A DNA stretch of 64,000 bases from positions 1,302,001 through 1,366,000 of the forward strand of contig NC_134126.1 of the NCBI RefSeq assembly GCF_040939455.1, given 5' to 3'. Below the pieces are notes generated by a model, which was not told the DNA's origin, searched no databases, and worked only from the letters and a program-made list of their open reading frames with translations. The position numbers and the translations under genes are program-made. Positions 38,426 through 50,589 of the stretch are shown in pieces (within the stretch, counting starts at the first letter, position 1; every line of letters starts with the position of its first letter). This DNA is from Microcebus murinus (taxonomy: Eukaryota; Chordata; Mammalia; Primates; Cheirogaleidae).

Positions 38426-39071
38426 TCTGCTGTGGGTGACTGGACACAGCCAGATCCACACTGCGCCCTGCCTGCCCCTCTGCCGTGGGCGAGTGGACAC
38501 AGCCAGATCCGCACTGCGCCCTTCTTGACCGTCTGCCGTGGGTGAGTGGACACAGACAGATCTGCACTGCGCCCTGCCTGCCGGTCTCTCGTGGGTGAGT
38601 GGACACAGCCAGATCCGCACTGCGCCCTGCTTGCCCGTCTGCCGTGGGCGAGTGGACACTGCCAGATCCGCATTGCGCCCTGCCTGACCGTCTGCCGTGG
38701 GTGAGTGGACACAGCCAGATCCACACTGCGCCCTGCCTGCCCGTCCTCCGTGGGCGAGTGGACACAGCCAGATCCGCACTGCGCCCTGCCTGACCGTCTG
38801 CCGTGGGTGAGTGGACACAGCCAGATCCGCACTGCGCCCTGCCTAACAGCCTTCCGTGGGTGAGTGGACACAGCCAGATCCGCACTGCGCCCTGCCTGCC
38901 CGTCTCCCCTGGGCGAGTGGACACAGCCAGATCCGCACTGCGCCCTGCCTGCCCGTCTGCCGTGGGTGAGAAGACACAGCCAGATCCGCACTGCGCCTTG
39001 CCTGCTCGTCTCCCGTCGGTGAGTGGACACAGCCAGATCCACACTGCGCCCTGCCTGCCCGTCTCCCGTGG

Positions 39072-39360
39072 GTGAGTGGACACAGCCAGATCCGCACTGC
39101 GCCCTGCCTGCCCGTCTCGCGTGGGCGAGTGGACACAGCCAGATCCGCACTGCGCCCTGCCTGCCGGTCTCCCGTGGGTGAGTGGACACAGCCAGATCCG
39201 CACTGCGCCCTGCCTGCCCGTCTCCCGTGGGTGAGTGGACACAGCCAGATCCGCACTGCGCCCTGCCTGCCCGTCTCGCGTGGGCGAGTGGACACAGCCA
39301 GATCCGCACTGCGCCCTGCCTGCCGGTCTCCCGTGGGTGAGTGGACACAGCAAGATCCGC
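39072..39360 (+). repeat. Short 3-monomer (159-bp) duplication with TCTCGCG units
   Basis: Units with TCTCGCGTGGGCG near 39,115 and 39,274, each followed by CTGCCGGTCTCCC, are 159 bp apart (3 x 53). They are flanked by matching neighbours. TCTCGCG was not seen elsewhere in the window, so this is a small local amplification. Confidence 0.8.
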
Positions 39361-39984
39361 ACTGCGCCCTGCCTGCCCGTCTGCCGTGGGCGAGAGGACA
39401 CAGCCAGATCCGCACTGCGCCCTACCTAACCGTCTGCCGTGGGTGAGTGGACACAGCCAGATCCACACTGCGCCCTGCCTGCCCGTCTGCCGTGGGCGAG
39501 TGGACACAGCCAGATCCGCACTGCGCCCTGCCTGACCGTCTGCCGTGGGTGAGTGGACACAGCCAGATCCGCACTGCGCCCTGCCTGCCCGTCTCCCGTG
39601 GGCGAGTGGACACAGCCAGATCCGCACTGCGCCTTGCCTGCCCGTCTCCCGTCAGTGAGTGTACACAGCCAGATCCGCAGTGCGCCCTGCCTGCCCGTAA
39701 CCCTTGGGCGAGTGGACACAGCCAGATCCGCACTGCGCCCTGCCTGCCCGTCTGCCGTGGGCGAGCGGACACAGCCAGATCCGCACTGCGCACTGCTTGA
39801 CCGTCTGCCGTGGGCGAGCGGACACAGCCAGATCCGCACTGTGCACTGCCTGACCATCTGCTGTGGGTGAGTGGACACAGCCAGATCCACACTGCGCCCT
39901 GCCTGACCGCCTGTCGTGGGTGAGTGGACACAGCCAGATCCGCACTCCGCCGTGCCTGCCCGTCTGCCGTGGGTGAGTGGACAC

Positions 39985-42260
39985 AGCCAGATCCACACTG
40001 CGCCCTGCCTGCCCGTCGGCCGTGGGCGAGTGGACACAACCAGATCCGCACTGCGCCCTGCCTGACCGTCTGCCGTGGGTGAGTGGACACAGCCAGATCC
40101 GACTGCGCCCTGCCTGACCGCCTGCCGTGGGTGAGTGGACACAGCCAGATCCGCAATGCGCCCTGACTGCGCGTCTCCCGTGGGCGAGTGGATACAGCCA
40201 GATCCGCACTGCGCCCTGCTTGCCCTTCTGCCGTGGGTGAGTGGACACAGCCAGATCCGCACTGCGCCCTGCCTGACCATCTGCCGTGTGTGAGTGGACA
40301 CAGCCAGAACCACACTGCGCCCTGCCTTCCCATCTGCCGTGGGTGAGTGGACACAGCCCGATCCGCACTGCGCCCTGCCTGACCGTGTGCCGTGGGTGAG
40401 TGGACACAGCCAGATCCACACTGCGCCCTGCCTGCCCCTGTGCCGTGGGCGAGTGGACACAGCCAGATCCGCACTGCGCCGTGCCTGACCGTCTGCCGTG
40501 GGTGAGTGGACACAGCCAGATCCGCACTGCGCCCTGCCTGACCGTCTGCCGTGGGTGAGTGGACACCGCCAGATCCGCACTGCGCCCTGCCTGCCCGTCT
40601 CCCGTGGGCGAGTGGACACAGCCAGATCCACACTGCGTCCTGCCTGCCCGTCTGCCGTGGGTGAGTGGACACAACCAGATCCGCACTGCGCCCTGCCTGA
40701 CCGTCTCCCGTGGGTGAGTGGACACAGCCAGATCCGCACTGCGCCTTGCCTGCCCGTCTCACGTGGGTGAGTGGACACAGCCAGATCCGCACTGCGCCCT
40801 CCCTGCCCGTCTCCCGTGGGTGAGTGGACACAGCCAGATCCGCACTGCTCCCTGCCTGCCCGTCTCCCGTGGGTGAGTGGACACAGCCAGATCCGCACTG
40901 CGCCTTGCCTGCCCGTCTCACGTGGGTGAGTGGACACAGCCAGATCCGCACTGCGCCCTGCCTGCCCGTCTCCCGTCAGTGAGTGGACACAGCCAGATCC
41001 GCACTGCTCCCTGCCTGCCCGTCTCCCGTGGGTGAGTGGACACAGCCAGATCCGCACTGCGCGCTGCCTGCCCGTCTCCCGTGGGCGAGTGGACACAGCC
41101 AGATCCGCACTGCGCCCTGCCTGCCCATCTGTCGTGGGCGAGTGGACACAGCCAAATCCGCACTGCGCGCTGCCTGCCCGTCTGTCGTGGGCGAGTGGAC
41201 ACAGCCATATCCGCACTGCGCCCTGCCTGCCCGTCTGCCGTTGGTGAGTGGACACAGCCAGATCCACACTGCGCCGTGCCTGCCCGTCTGCCGTGGGTGA
41301 GTGGACACAGCCAGATCCGCACTGCGCCCTGCCTGACCCTCTCCCGTGGGTGAGTGGACACAGCCAGATCCGCACTGCGCCCTGCCTGCCCGTCTCCCGT
41401 GGGTGAGTGGACACAGTCAGATCCGCAGTGCTCCCTGCTTGCCCGTCTCCCGTGGGCGAGTGGACACAGCCAGATCCGCACTGCGCGCTGCCTACCCGTC
41501 TCCCGTGGGCGAGTGGACACAGCCAGATCCGCACTGCGCGCTGCCTGCCCGTCTGTCGTGGGCGAGTGGACACAGCCATATCCGAACTACGCCCTGCCTG
41601 ACCGTCTGCCGTGGGTGAGTGGAAACAGCCAGATCCACACTGCGCCCTGCCTGCCCGTCTGCCGTGGGCGAGCGGACACAGCCAGATCCGCACTGTGCAC
41701 TGCCTGACCATCTGCCGTTGGTGAGTGGACACAGCCAGATCCGCACTGCGCCCTGCCTGACCGCCTGTCGTGGGTGAGTGGACACAGCCAGATCTGCACT
41801 CCGCCGTGCCTGCCCGTCTGCCGTGGGTGAGTGGACACAGCCAGATCCACACTGCGCCCTGCCTGCCCGTCTGCCGTGTGTGAGTGGACACAGCCAGATC
41901 CGCACTGCGCCCTTCCTGACCGTCTCCCGTGGGTGATTGGACACAGCCAGATACGCACTGCGGCTTGCCTGCCCGTCTCACGTGGGTGAGTGGACACAGC
42001 CAGATCCGCACTGCGCCCTACCTGCCCGTCTCCCGTTGGTGAGTGGACACAGCCAGATCCGCACTGCGCCCTGCCTGACCGTCCTTCGTGGGTGAGTGGA
42101 CACCGCCAGATCCGCACTGCGCCCTCCCTGCCCGTCTCCCGTGGGTGAGTGGACACAGCCAGATCCGCACTGCGCAATGCCTGCCCGTCTCCCGTCAGTG
42201 AGTGGACACAGCCAGATCCGCACTGCGCTCTGCCTGACCGCCTGCCGTTGGTGAGTCGAC
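39985..42260 (+). repeat. 43-44-monomer doublet, copy 1
   Basis: Markers in order are GTCGGCCGTGG, CACAACCAG, a 1-bp-short GATCCGACTGCG unit near 40,101, CTGCGCGTC, GTGGATACAG, CAGAACCAC, CCCCTGTGCCG, TCACGTG, GCTCCCTGC, CATATCC, CAGTCAGATCC and CGTTGGTGAGTCGAC. The next copy follows at an offset of 2,278 bp, rising to 2,331 bp after one monomer of length difference (43-44 monomers minus one base). Confidence 0.9.
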
Positions 42261-44600
42261 ACAGCCAGATCTGCACTGCGCCCTGCCTGCCCGTCGGCCG
42301 TGGGCGAGTGGACACAACCAGATCCGCACTGCGCCCTGCCTGACCGTCTGCCGTGGGTGAGTGGACACAGCCAGATCCGACTGCGCCCTGCCTGACCGCC
42401 TGCCGTGGGTGAGTGGACACAGCCAGATCCGCAATGCGCCCTGACTGCGCGTCTCCCGTGGGCGAGTGGATACAGCCAGATCCGCACTGCGCCCTGCTTG
42501 CCCTTCTGCCGTGGGTGAGTGGACACAGCCAGATCCGCACTGCGCCCTGCCTGACCATCTGCCGTGTGTGAGTGGACACAGCCAGAACCACACTGCGCCC
42601 TGCCTGCCCATCTGCCGTGGGTGAGTGGAAACAGCCCGATCCGCACTGCGCCCTGCCAGACCGTGTGCCGTGGGTGAGTGGACACAGCCAGATCCACACG
42701 GCGCCCTGCCTGCCCCTGTGCCGTGGGCGAGTGGACACAGCCAGATCCGCACTGCGCCGTGCCTGACCGTCTGCCGTGGGTGAGTGGACACAGCCAGATC
42801 CGCACTGCGCCCTGCCTGACCGTCTGCCGTGGGTGAGTGGACACCGCCAGATCCGCACTGCGCCCTGCCTGCCCGTCTCCCGTGGGCGAGTGGACACAGC
42901 CAGATCCACACTGCGTCCTGCCTGCCCGTCTGCCGTGGGTGAGTGGACACAACCAGATCCGCACTGCGCCCTGCCTGACCGTCTCCCGTGGGTGAGTGGA
43001 CACAGCCAGATCCGCACTGCGCCTTGCCTGCCCGTCTCACGTGGGTGAGTGGACACAGCCAGATCCGCACTGCGCCCTCCCTGCCCGTCTCCCGTGGGTG
43101 AGTGGACACAGCCAGATCCGCACTGCACCCTGCCTGAGCGTCCTTCGTGGGTGAGTGGACACCGCCAGATCCGCATTGCGCCCTGCCTGCCCGTCTCCCG
43201 TGGGTGAGTGGACACAGCCAGATCCGCACTGCGCCCTGCCTGCCCGTCTCCCGTCAGTGAGTGGACACAGCCAGATCCGCACTGCGCCCTGCCTGCCCGT
43301 CTCCCGTCAGTGAGTGGACACAGCCAGATCCGCACTGCTCCCTGCCTGCCCGTCTCCCGTGGGTGAGTGGACACAGCCAGACCCGCACTGCGCGCTGCCT
43401 GCCCGTCTCCCGTGGGCGAGTGGACACAGCCAGATCCGCACTGCGCCCTGCCTGCCCATCTGTCGTGGGCGAGTGGACACAGCCAGATCCGCACTGCGCG
43501 CTGCCTGCCCGTCTGTCGTGGGCGAGTGGACACAGCCATATCCGCACTGCGCCCTGCCTGCCCGTCTGCCGTTGGTGAGTGGACACAGCCAGATCCACAC
43601 TGCGCCGTGCCTGCCCGTCTGCCGTGGGTGAGTGGACACAGCCAGATCCGCACTGCGCCCTGCCTGACCCTCTCCCGTGGGTGAGTGGACACAGCCAGAT
43701 CCGCACTGCGCCCTGCCTGCCCGTCTCCCGTGGGTGAGTGGACACAGTCAGATCCGCAGTGCTCCCTGCTTGCCCGTCTCCCGTGGGCGAGTGGACACAG
43801 CCAGATCCGCACTGCGCGCTGCCTACCCGTCTCCCGTGGGCGAGTGGACACAGCCAGATCCGCACTGCGCGCTGCCTGCCCGTCTGTCGTGGGCGAGTGG
43901 ACACAGCCATATCCGAACTACGCCCTGCCTGACCGTCTGCCGTGGGTGAGTGGACACAGCCAGATCCACACTGCGCCCTGCCTGCCCGTCTGCCGTGGGC
44001 GAGCGGACACAGCCAGATCCGCACTGTGCACTGCCTGACCATCTGCCGTGGGTGAGTGGACACAGCCAGATCCGCACTGCGCCCTGCCTGACCGCCTGTC
44101 GTGGGTGAGTGGACACAGCCAGATCTGCACTCCGCCGTGCCTGCCCGTCTGCCGTGGGTGAGTGGACACAGCCAGATCCACACTGCGCCCTGCCTGCCCG
44201 TCTGCCGTGTGTGAGTGGACACAGCCAGATCCGCACTGCGCCCTTCCTGACCGTCTCCCGTGGGTGATTGGACACAGCCAGATACGCACTGCGGCTTGCC
44301 TGCCCGTCTCACGTGGGTGAGTGGACACAGCCAGATCCGCACTGCGCCCTACCTGCCCGTCTCCCGTTGGTGAGTGGACACAGCCAGATCCGCACTGCGC
44401 CCTGCCTGACCGTCCTTCGTGGGTGAGTGGACACCGCCAGATCCGCACTGCGCCCTCCCTGCCCGTCTCCCGTGGGTGAGTGGACACAGCCAGATCCGCA
44501 CTGCGCAATGCCTGCCCGTCTCCCGTCAGTGAGTGGACACAGCCAGATCCGCACTGCGCTCTGCCTGACCGCCTGCCGTTGGTGAGTCAACACAGCCAGA
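42261..44600 (+). repeat. 43-44-monomer doublet, copy 2
   Basis: This is the second copy of 39,985-42,260, with the same 1-bp-short GATCCGACTGCG unit near 42,380. It ends with a GTTGGTGAGTCAACAC unit, the CpG to CpA derivative of GTGAGTCGACAC at the end of copy 1. A partial third copy lies at 45,720-46,580. Confidence 0.9.
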
Positions 44601-45719
44601 TCTGCACTGCGCCCTGCCTGACCGTCTGCTGTGGGTGAGTGGACACAGCCAGATCCGCACTGCGCCCTGCCTGCCCGTCTCCCGTGGGTGAGTGGACACA
44701 GCCAGATCCGCACTGCGCCCTGCCTGCCGGTCTCCCGTGGGTGAGTGGACACAGCCAGATCCGCACTGCGCCCTGCCTGACCGTCTCCCGGGGGAGAGTG
44801 GACACAGCCAGATCCGCACTGCGCCCTGCCTGCCCTTCTGCCGTGGGTGAGTGGACACAGCCAGATCCGCACTGCGCCCTGCCTGACCGTCTGCCGTCGG
44901 TGAGTGGACACAGCCAGATCCACACTGCGCCCTGCCTGCCTATCTGCCGTGGGCGAGTGGACACAGCCCGATCCGCACTGCGCCCTGCCTGACCGTCTGC
45001 CGTGGGTGAGTGGACACAGCCAGATCCGCACTGCGCCCTGCCTGCCCGTCTGCCGTGGGCGAGTGGACACAGCCAGATCCGCACTGCGCCCTGCCTGACC
45101 GTCTGCCGTGGGTGAGTGGACACAGCCAGATCCACACTGCGCCCTGCCTGCCCCTCTGCCGTCGGCGAGTGGACACAGCCAGATCCGCACTGCGCCCTGC
45201 CTGACCGCCTGCCGTGGGTGAGTGGACACAGCCAGATCCGCACTGCGCCCTGCCTGCCCGTCACCCGTGGGCGAGTGGACACAGCCAGATCCGCACTGCG
45301 CCCTGCCTGACCGTCTGCCGTGGGTGAGTGGACACAGCCAGATCCGCACTGTGCCCTGCCTGCCCGTCTCCCGTGGGTGAGTAGACACAGCCAGATCCGC
45401 ACTGCGCCTTGCCTGCCCGTCTCCCGTCAGTGAGTGGACACAGCCAGATCCGCACTGCGCCCTGCCTGCCCGTAACCCGTGGGCGAGTGGACACAGCCAG
45501 ATCCGCACTGCGCCCTGCCTGCCGGTCTCCCGTGGGTGAGTGGACACAGACAGATCTTCACTGCGCCCTGCCTGCCCGTCTCCCGTGGGTGAGTGGACAC
45601 AGACAGATCCGCACTGCACCTTGCCTGCCCGTCTCCCGTCAGTGAGTGGACACAGCCAGATCCGCACTGTGCCCTGCCTGCCCGTCTCCCGTTGGTGAGT
45701 GGACACAGCCAGATCCACA
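44601..45719 (+). repeat. Monomers with little marked higher-order match
   Basis: About 1.1 kb of ordinary 53-bp units lies between the doublet and its partial third copy. It is rich in near-consensus units alternating CTGCCCG/TCCCG and CTGACCG/TGCCG types. It has few rare markers, such as CGGGGGAGAGTGG near 44,790 and CAGATCTTCAC near 45,551. I see no block here that clearly matches another part of the window, and no gene. Confidence 0.6.
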
Positions 45720-46580
45720 CTGCGCCCTGCCTGCCCGTCGGCCGTGGGTGAGTGGACACAGCCAGATCCACACTGCGCCCTGCCTGCCCGTCGGCCGTGG
45801 GCGAGTGGACACAACCAGATCCGCACTGCGCCCTGCCTGACCGTCTGCCGTGGGTGAGTGGACACAGCCAGATCCGCACTGCGCCCTGCCTGACCGCCTG
45901 CCGTGGGTGAGTGGACACAGCCAGATCCGCACTGCGCCCTGCCTGCCCGTCTCCCGTGGGCGAGTGGATACAGCCAGATCCGCACTGCGCCCTGCTTGCC
46001 CTTCTGCCGTGGTGAGTGGACACAGCCAGATCCGCACTGCGCCCTGCCTGACCATCTGCCGTGTGTGAGTGGACACAGCCAGAACCACACTGCGCCCTGC
46101 CTGCCCGTCTGCCGTGGGTGAGTGGACACAGCCCGATCCGCACTGCGCCCTGCCTGACCGTGTGCCGTGGGTGAGTGGACACAGCCAGATCCACACTGCG
46201 CCCTGCCTGCCCCTGTGCCGTGGGCGAGTGGACACAGCCAGATCCGCACTGCGCCGTGCCTGACCGTCTGCCGTGGGTGAGTGGACACAGCCAGATCCAC
46301 ACTGCGCCCTCCCTGACCGTCTGCCGTGGGTGAGTGGACACCGCCAGATCCGCACTGCGCCCTGCCTGCCCGTCTCCCGTGGGTGAGTGGACACAGCTAG
46401 ATCCACACTGCGTCCTGCCTGCCCGTCTGCCGTGGGTGAGTGGACACAACCAGATCCGCACTGCGCCCTGCCTGACCGTCTCCCGTGGGTGAGTGGACAC
46501 AGCCAGATCCGCACTGCGCCTTGCCTGCCCGTCTCACGTGGGTGAGTGGACACAGCCAGATCCGCACTGCGCCCTACCTG
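45720..46580 (+). repeat. Partial third copy of the 40-kb doublet block
   Basis: The GTCGGCCG, CACAACCAG, GTGGATACAG, CAGAACCAC, CCCCTGTGCCG and TCACGTG markers recur in the order of 39,985-40,800. The offset for the CAGAACCAC part is 5,775 bp (109 monomers minus two). The 1-bp-short GATCCGACTG unit is absent here (the unit reads GATCCGCACTG). A different 1-bp deletion, CCGTGGTGAG near 46,012, is private to this copy. Confidence 0.85.
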
Positions 46581-46859
46581 CCCGTCTCCCGTGGGTGAGT
46601 GGACACAGCCAGATCCGCACTGCACCCTGCCTGACCGTCCTTCGTGGATGAGTGGACACCGCCAGATCCGCACTGCGCCCTGCCTGCCCGTCTCCCGTGG
46701 GCGAGTGGAAACAGCCAGATCCGCACTTTGCCCTGCCTGACCGTCTGCCGTGGGTGAGTGAACACAGCCAGATCCGCACTGCGCCCTGCCTGCCCGTCTC
46801 CCGTGGGCGAGTGGACACAGCCAGATCCGCACTGCGCCCTGCCTGCCCGTCTCCAGTGG

Positions 46860-48300
46860 GCGAGCGGACACAGCCAGATCCGCACTGCGCCCTGCCTAAC
46901 CGCCTGCCGTGGGTGAGTGGACACAGCCAGATCCGCACTGCGCCCTGCCTAACCGCCTGCCGTGGGTGAGTGGACACATCCAGATCCGCACTGCGCCCTG
47001 CCTGCCCGTCTCCCGGGGGCGAGTGGACACAGCCAGATCCGCACTGCGCCCTGCCTGCCCTTCTGCCGTGGGTGAGTGGACACAGCCAGATCCGCACTGC
47101 GCCCTACCTGACCATCTGCCGTGGGTTTGTGGACACAGCCAGATCCGCACTGCGCCTTGCCTGCCCGTCTCCCGTCAGTGAGTGGACACAGCCAGATCCG
47201 CACTGCGCCCTGTCTGCCTGTCTGCCGTGTGTGAGTGGACACAGCCAGATCCGCATTGCGCCATGCCTGCCCGTCTCCCGTCAGTGAGTGTACACAGCCA
47301 GATCCGCACTGCACGCAGCCTGCCCGTCTCCCGTGGGTGAGTGGACACAGCCAGATCCGCACTGCGCCCTGCCTGCCCGTCTCCAGTGGGCGAGTGGACA
47401 TAGCCAGATCCGCACTGCGCCCTGCCTGCCCGTCTCCAGTGGGCGTGTGGACACAGCCAGATCCACACTGCGCCCTGCCTGCCCGTCTGCCGTGGGTGAG
47501 TGGACACAGCCAGATCCGCACTGCACCTTGCCTGCCCGTCTCCCGTCAGTGAGTGGACACAGCCAGATCCGCACTGCGCCCTGCCTGCCCGTCTGCCGTG
47601 GGTGAGTGGACACAGCCAGATCCGCACTGCGCCCTGCCTGCCCGTCTGCCGTGGGTGAGTGGACACAGCCAGATCCGCACTGCGCACTGCCTGACCGTCT
47701 GCCGTGGGTGAGTGGACACAGCCAGATCCGCACTGCGCCCTGCCAGACCGCCTGCCGTGGGTGAGTGTACACAGCCAGATCCGCACTGCGCCCTGCCTGC
47801 CCGTCTCCCGTGGGTGAGTGGACACAGCCAGATCCACACTGCGCCCTCACTGCTCGTCTGCCGTGGGCGAGTGGACACAGCCAGATCCGCACTGCGCCCT
47901 GCCTGACCGTCTGCCGTGGGTGAGTGGACACAGCCAGATCCGCACTGCGCCCTGCCTGACCGCCTGCCGTGGGTGAGTGTACACAGCCAGATACGCACTG
48001 CGCCCTGCCTGCCCGTCTCCCGGGGGCGAGTGGACACAGCCAGATCCGCAATGCGCCCTGCCTGCCCTTCTGCCGTGGGTGAGTGGACACAGTCAGATCC
48101 GCACTGCGCCCTGCCTGACCGTCTGCCGTGGGCTTGTGGACACAGCCCGATCCGCACTGCGCCCTGCCTGACCGTCTGACGTGGGTGAGTGGACACAGCC
48201 AGATCCACACAGCGCCCTGCCTGCCCCTCTGCCGTGGGCGAGTGGAAACAGCCAGATCCGCACTTTGCCCTGCCTGACCGTCTGCCGTGGGTGAGTGGAC
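46860..48300 (+). repeat. Right-type block with GGGTTTGTGG marker, copy 1
   Basis: Here the variant set changes. Units CCTAACCGCC, GGACACATCC, CCCGGGGGCG, CTACCTGACCATC with GGGTTTGTGG, CCCTGTCTGCC, GCATTGCGCCATG, GCACGCAGCC, TCCAGTGGGCG and GGGCGTGTGG follow in order. The run recurs at 48,486, 50,817, 52,513 and about 60,860. The offset to 48,486 is 1,537 bp (29 monomers). The offset to 50,817 is 3,868 bp (73 monomers minus one). Confidence 0.88.
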
Positions 48301-48485
48301 ACAGCCAGATCCGCACTGCGCCCTGCCTGCCCGTCTCCCATGGGCGAGTGGACACAGCCAGATCCGCACTGCGCCCTGCCTGCCCGTCTCCAGTGGGCGA
48401 GTGGACACAGCCAGATCCGCACTGCGCCCTGCCTGCCCCTCTGCCGTGGGTGAGTGGACACAGCCAGATCCGCACTGCGCCCTGC

Positions 48486-49300
48486 CTAACCGCCTGCCGT
48501 GGGTGAGTGGACACAGCCAGATCCGCACTGCGCCCTGCCTGCCCGTCTCCCGGGGGCGAGTGGACACAGCCAGATCCGCACTGCGCCCTGCCTGCCCTTC
48601 TGCCGTGGGTGAGTGGAGACAGCCAGATCCGCACTGCGCCCTACCTGACCATCTGCCGTGGGTTTGTGGACACAGCCAGATCCGCACTGCGCCTTGCCTG
48701 CCCGTCTCCCGTCAGTGAGTGGACACAGCCAGATCCGCACTGCGCCCTGTCTGCCCGTCTGCCGTGTGTGAGTGGACACAGCCAGATCCGCATTGCGCCA
48801 TGCCTGCCCGTCTCCCGTCAGTGAGTGGACACAGCCAGATCCGCACTGCGCGCAGCCTGCCCGTCTCCCGTGGGTGAGTGGACACAGCCAGATCCGCACT
48901 GCGCCCTGCCTGCCCGTCTCCAGTGGGCGAGTGGACATAGCCATATCCGCACTGCGCCCTGCCTGCCCGTCTCCAGTGGGCGTGTGGACACAGCCAGATC
49001 CACACTGCGCCCTGCCTGCCCGTCTGCCGTGGGTGAGTGGACACAGCCAGATCCGCACTGCACCTTGCCTGCCCGTCTCCCGTCAGTGAGTGGACACAGC
49101 CAGATCCGCACTGCGCCCTGCCTGCCCGTCTGCCGTGGGTGAGTGGACACAGCCAGATCCGCACTGCGCCCTGCCTGCCCGTCTGCCGTGGGTGAGTGGA
49201 CACAGCCAGATCCGCACTGCACACTGCCTGACCGTCTGCCGTGGGTGAGTGGACACAGCCAGATCCGCACTGCGCCCTGCCTGACCGCCTGCCGTGGGTG
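48486..49300 (+). repeat. Right-type GGGTTTGTGG block, copy 2
   Basis: This copy shares the CCTAACCGCC to GGGCGTGTGG order. It has GTGGAGACAG near 48,614 and a CATATCC change near 48,941. The latter is one of the few CATATCC units in the right part, and it sits in an otherwise right-type context, so it looks like an independent point change. Confidence 0.85.
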
Positions 49301-49510
49301 AGTGTACACAGCCAGATCCGCACTGCGCCCTGCCTGCCCGTCTCCCGTGGGTGAGTGGACACAGCCAGATCCACACTGCGACCTGCCTGCCCGTCTGCCG
49401 TGGGCTTGTGGACACAGCCCGATCCGCACTGCGCCCTGCCTGACCGTCTGTCGTGGGCGAGTGGACACAGCCAGATCCGCACTGCGCCCTGCCTGCCCGT
49501 CTGCCGTGGG

Positions 49511-49562
49511 CGAGTGGACACAGCCAGATCCGCATGCGCCCTGCCTGCCGGTCTCCCGTGGG
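49511..49562 (+). repeat. 52-bp monomer, singleton deletion
   Basis: One base is missing near 49,535, giving GATCCGCATGCGCC in place of GATCCGCACTGCGCC. I saw no second copy. It explains why otherwise exact offsets across this point are one base short of whole monomers. Confidence 0.85.
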
Positions 49563-50589
49563 TGAGTGGACACAGACAGATCCGCACTGCGCCCTGCCTG
49601 CCCGTCTCCCGTGGGTGAGTGGACACAGACAGATCCGCACTGCACCTTGCCTGCCCGTCTCCCGTCAGTGAGTGGACACAGCCAGATCCGCACTGTGCCC
49701 TGCCTGCCCGTCTCCCGTGGGTGAGTGGACACAGCCAGATCCACACTGCGCCCTGCCTGCCCGTCGGCCGTGGGTGAGTGGACACTGCCAGATCCACACT
49801 GCGCCCTGCCTGCCCGTCGGCCGTGGGCGAGTGGACACAGCCAGATTCGCACTGCGCCCTGCCTGCCCGTCTCCCGTGGGCGAGTGGACACAGCCAGATC
49901 CGCACTGCGCCCTGCCTGCCCTTCTGCCGTGGGTGAGTGGACACAGCCAGATCCGCACTGCGCCCTGCCTGACCGTCTGCCGTGGGTGAGTGGACACAGC
50001 CAGATCCGCACTGCGCCCTGCCTGCCCGTCTCCCGTGGGTGAGTGGACACAGCCAGATCCGCACTGCGCCCTGCCTGACCGTCTGCCGTGGGTGAGTGGA
50101 CACAGCCAGATCCGCACTGCGCCCTGCCTGCCCATCTCCCGTGGGTGAGTGGACACAGCCAGATCCGCACTGCTCCTTGCCTGCCCGTCTCCTGTCAGTG
50201 AGTGGACACAGCCAGATCCGCACTGCGCCCTGCCTGCCCATCTGTCGTGAGCGAGTGGACACAGCCAGATCCGCACTGCGCCCTGCCTGCCCTTCTGCCG
50301 TGGGTGAGTGGACACAGCCAGATCCGCACTGCGCCCTGCCTGCCCGTCTGCCGTGGGCTTGTGGACACAGCCCGATCCGCACTGCGCCCTGCCTGACCGT
50401 CTGCCGTGGGCGAGTGGACACAGCCAGATCCGCACTGCGCCCTGCCTGCCCGTCTGCCGTGGGCGAGTGGACACAGCCAGATCCGCACTGCGCCCTGCCT
50501 GACCGTCTGACGTGGGTGAGTGGACACAGCCAGATCCACACTGCGCCCTGCCTGCCCCTCTGCCGTAGGCGAGTGGAAACAGCCAGATC

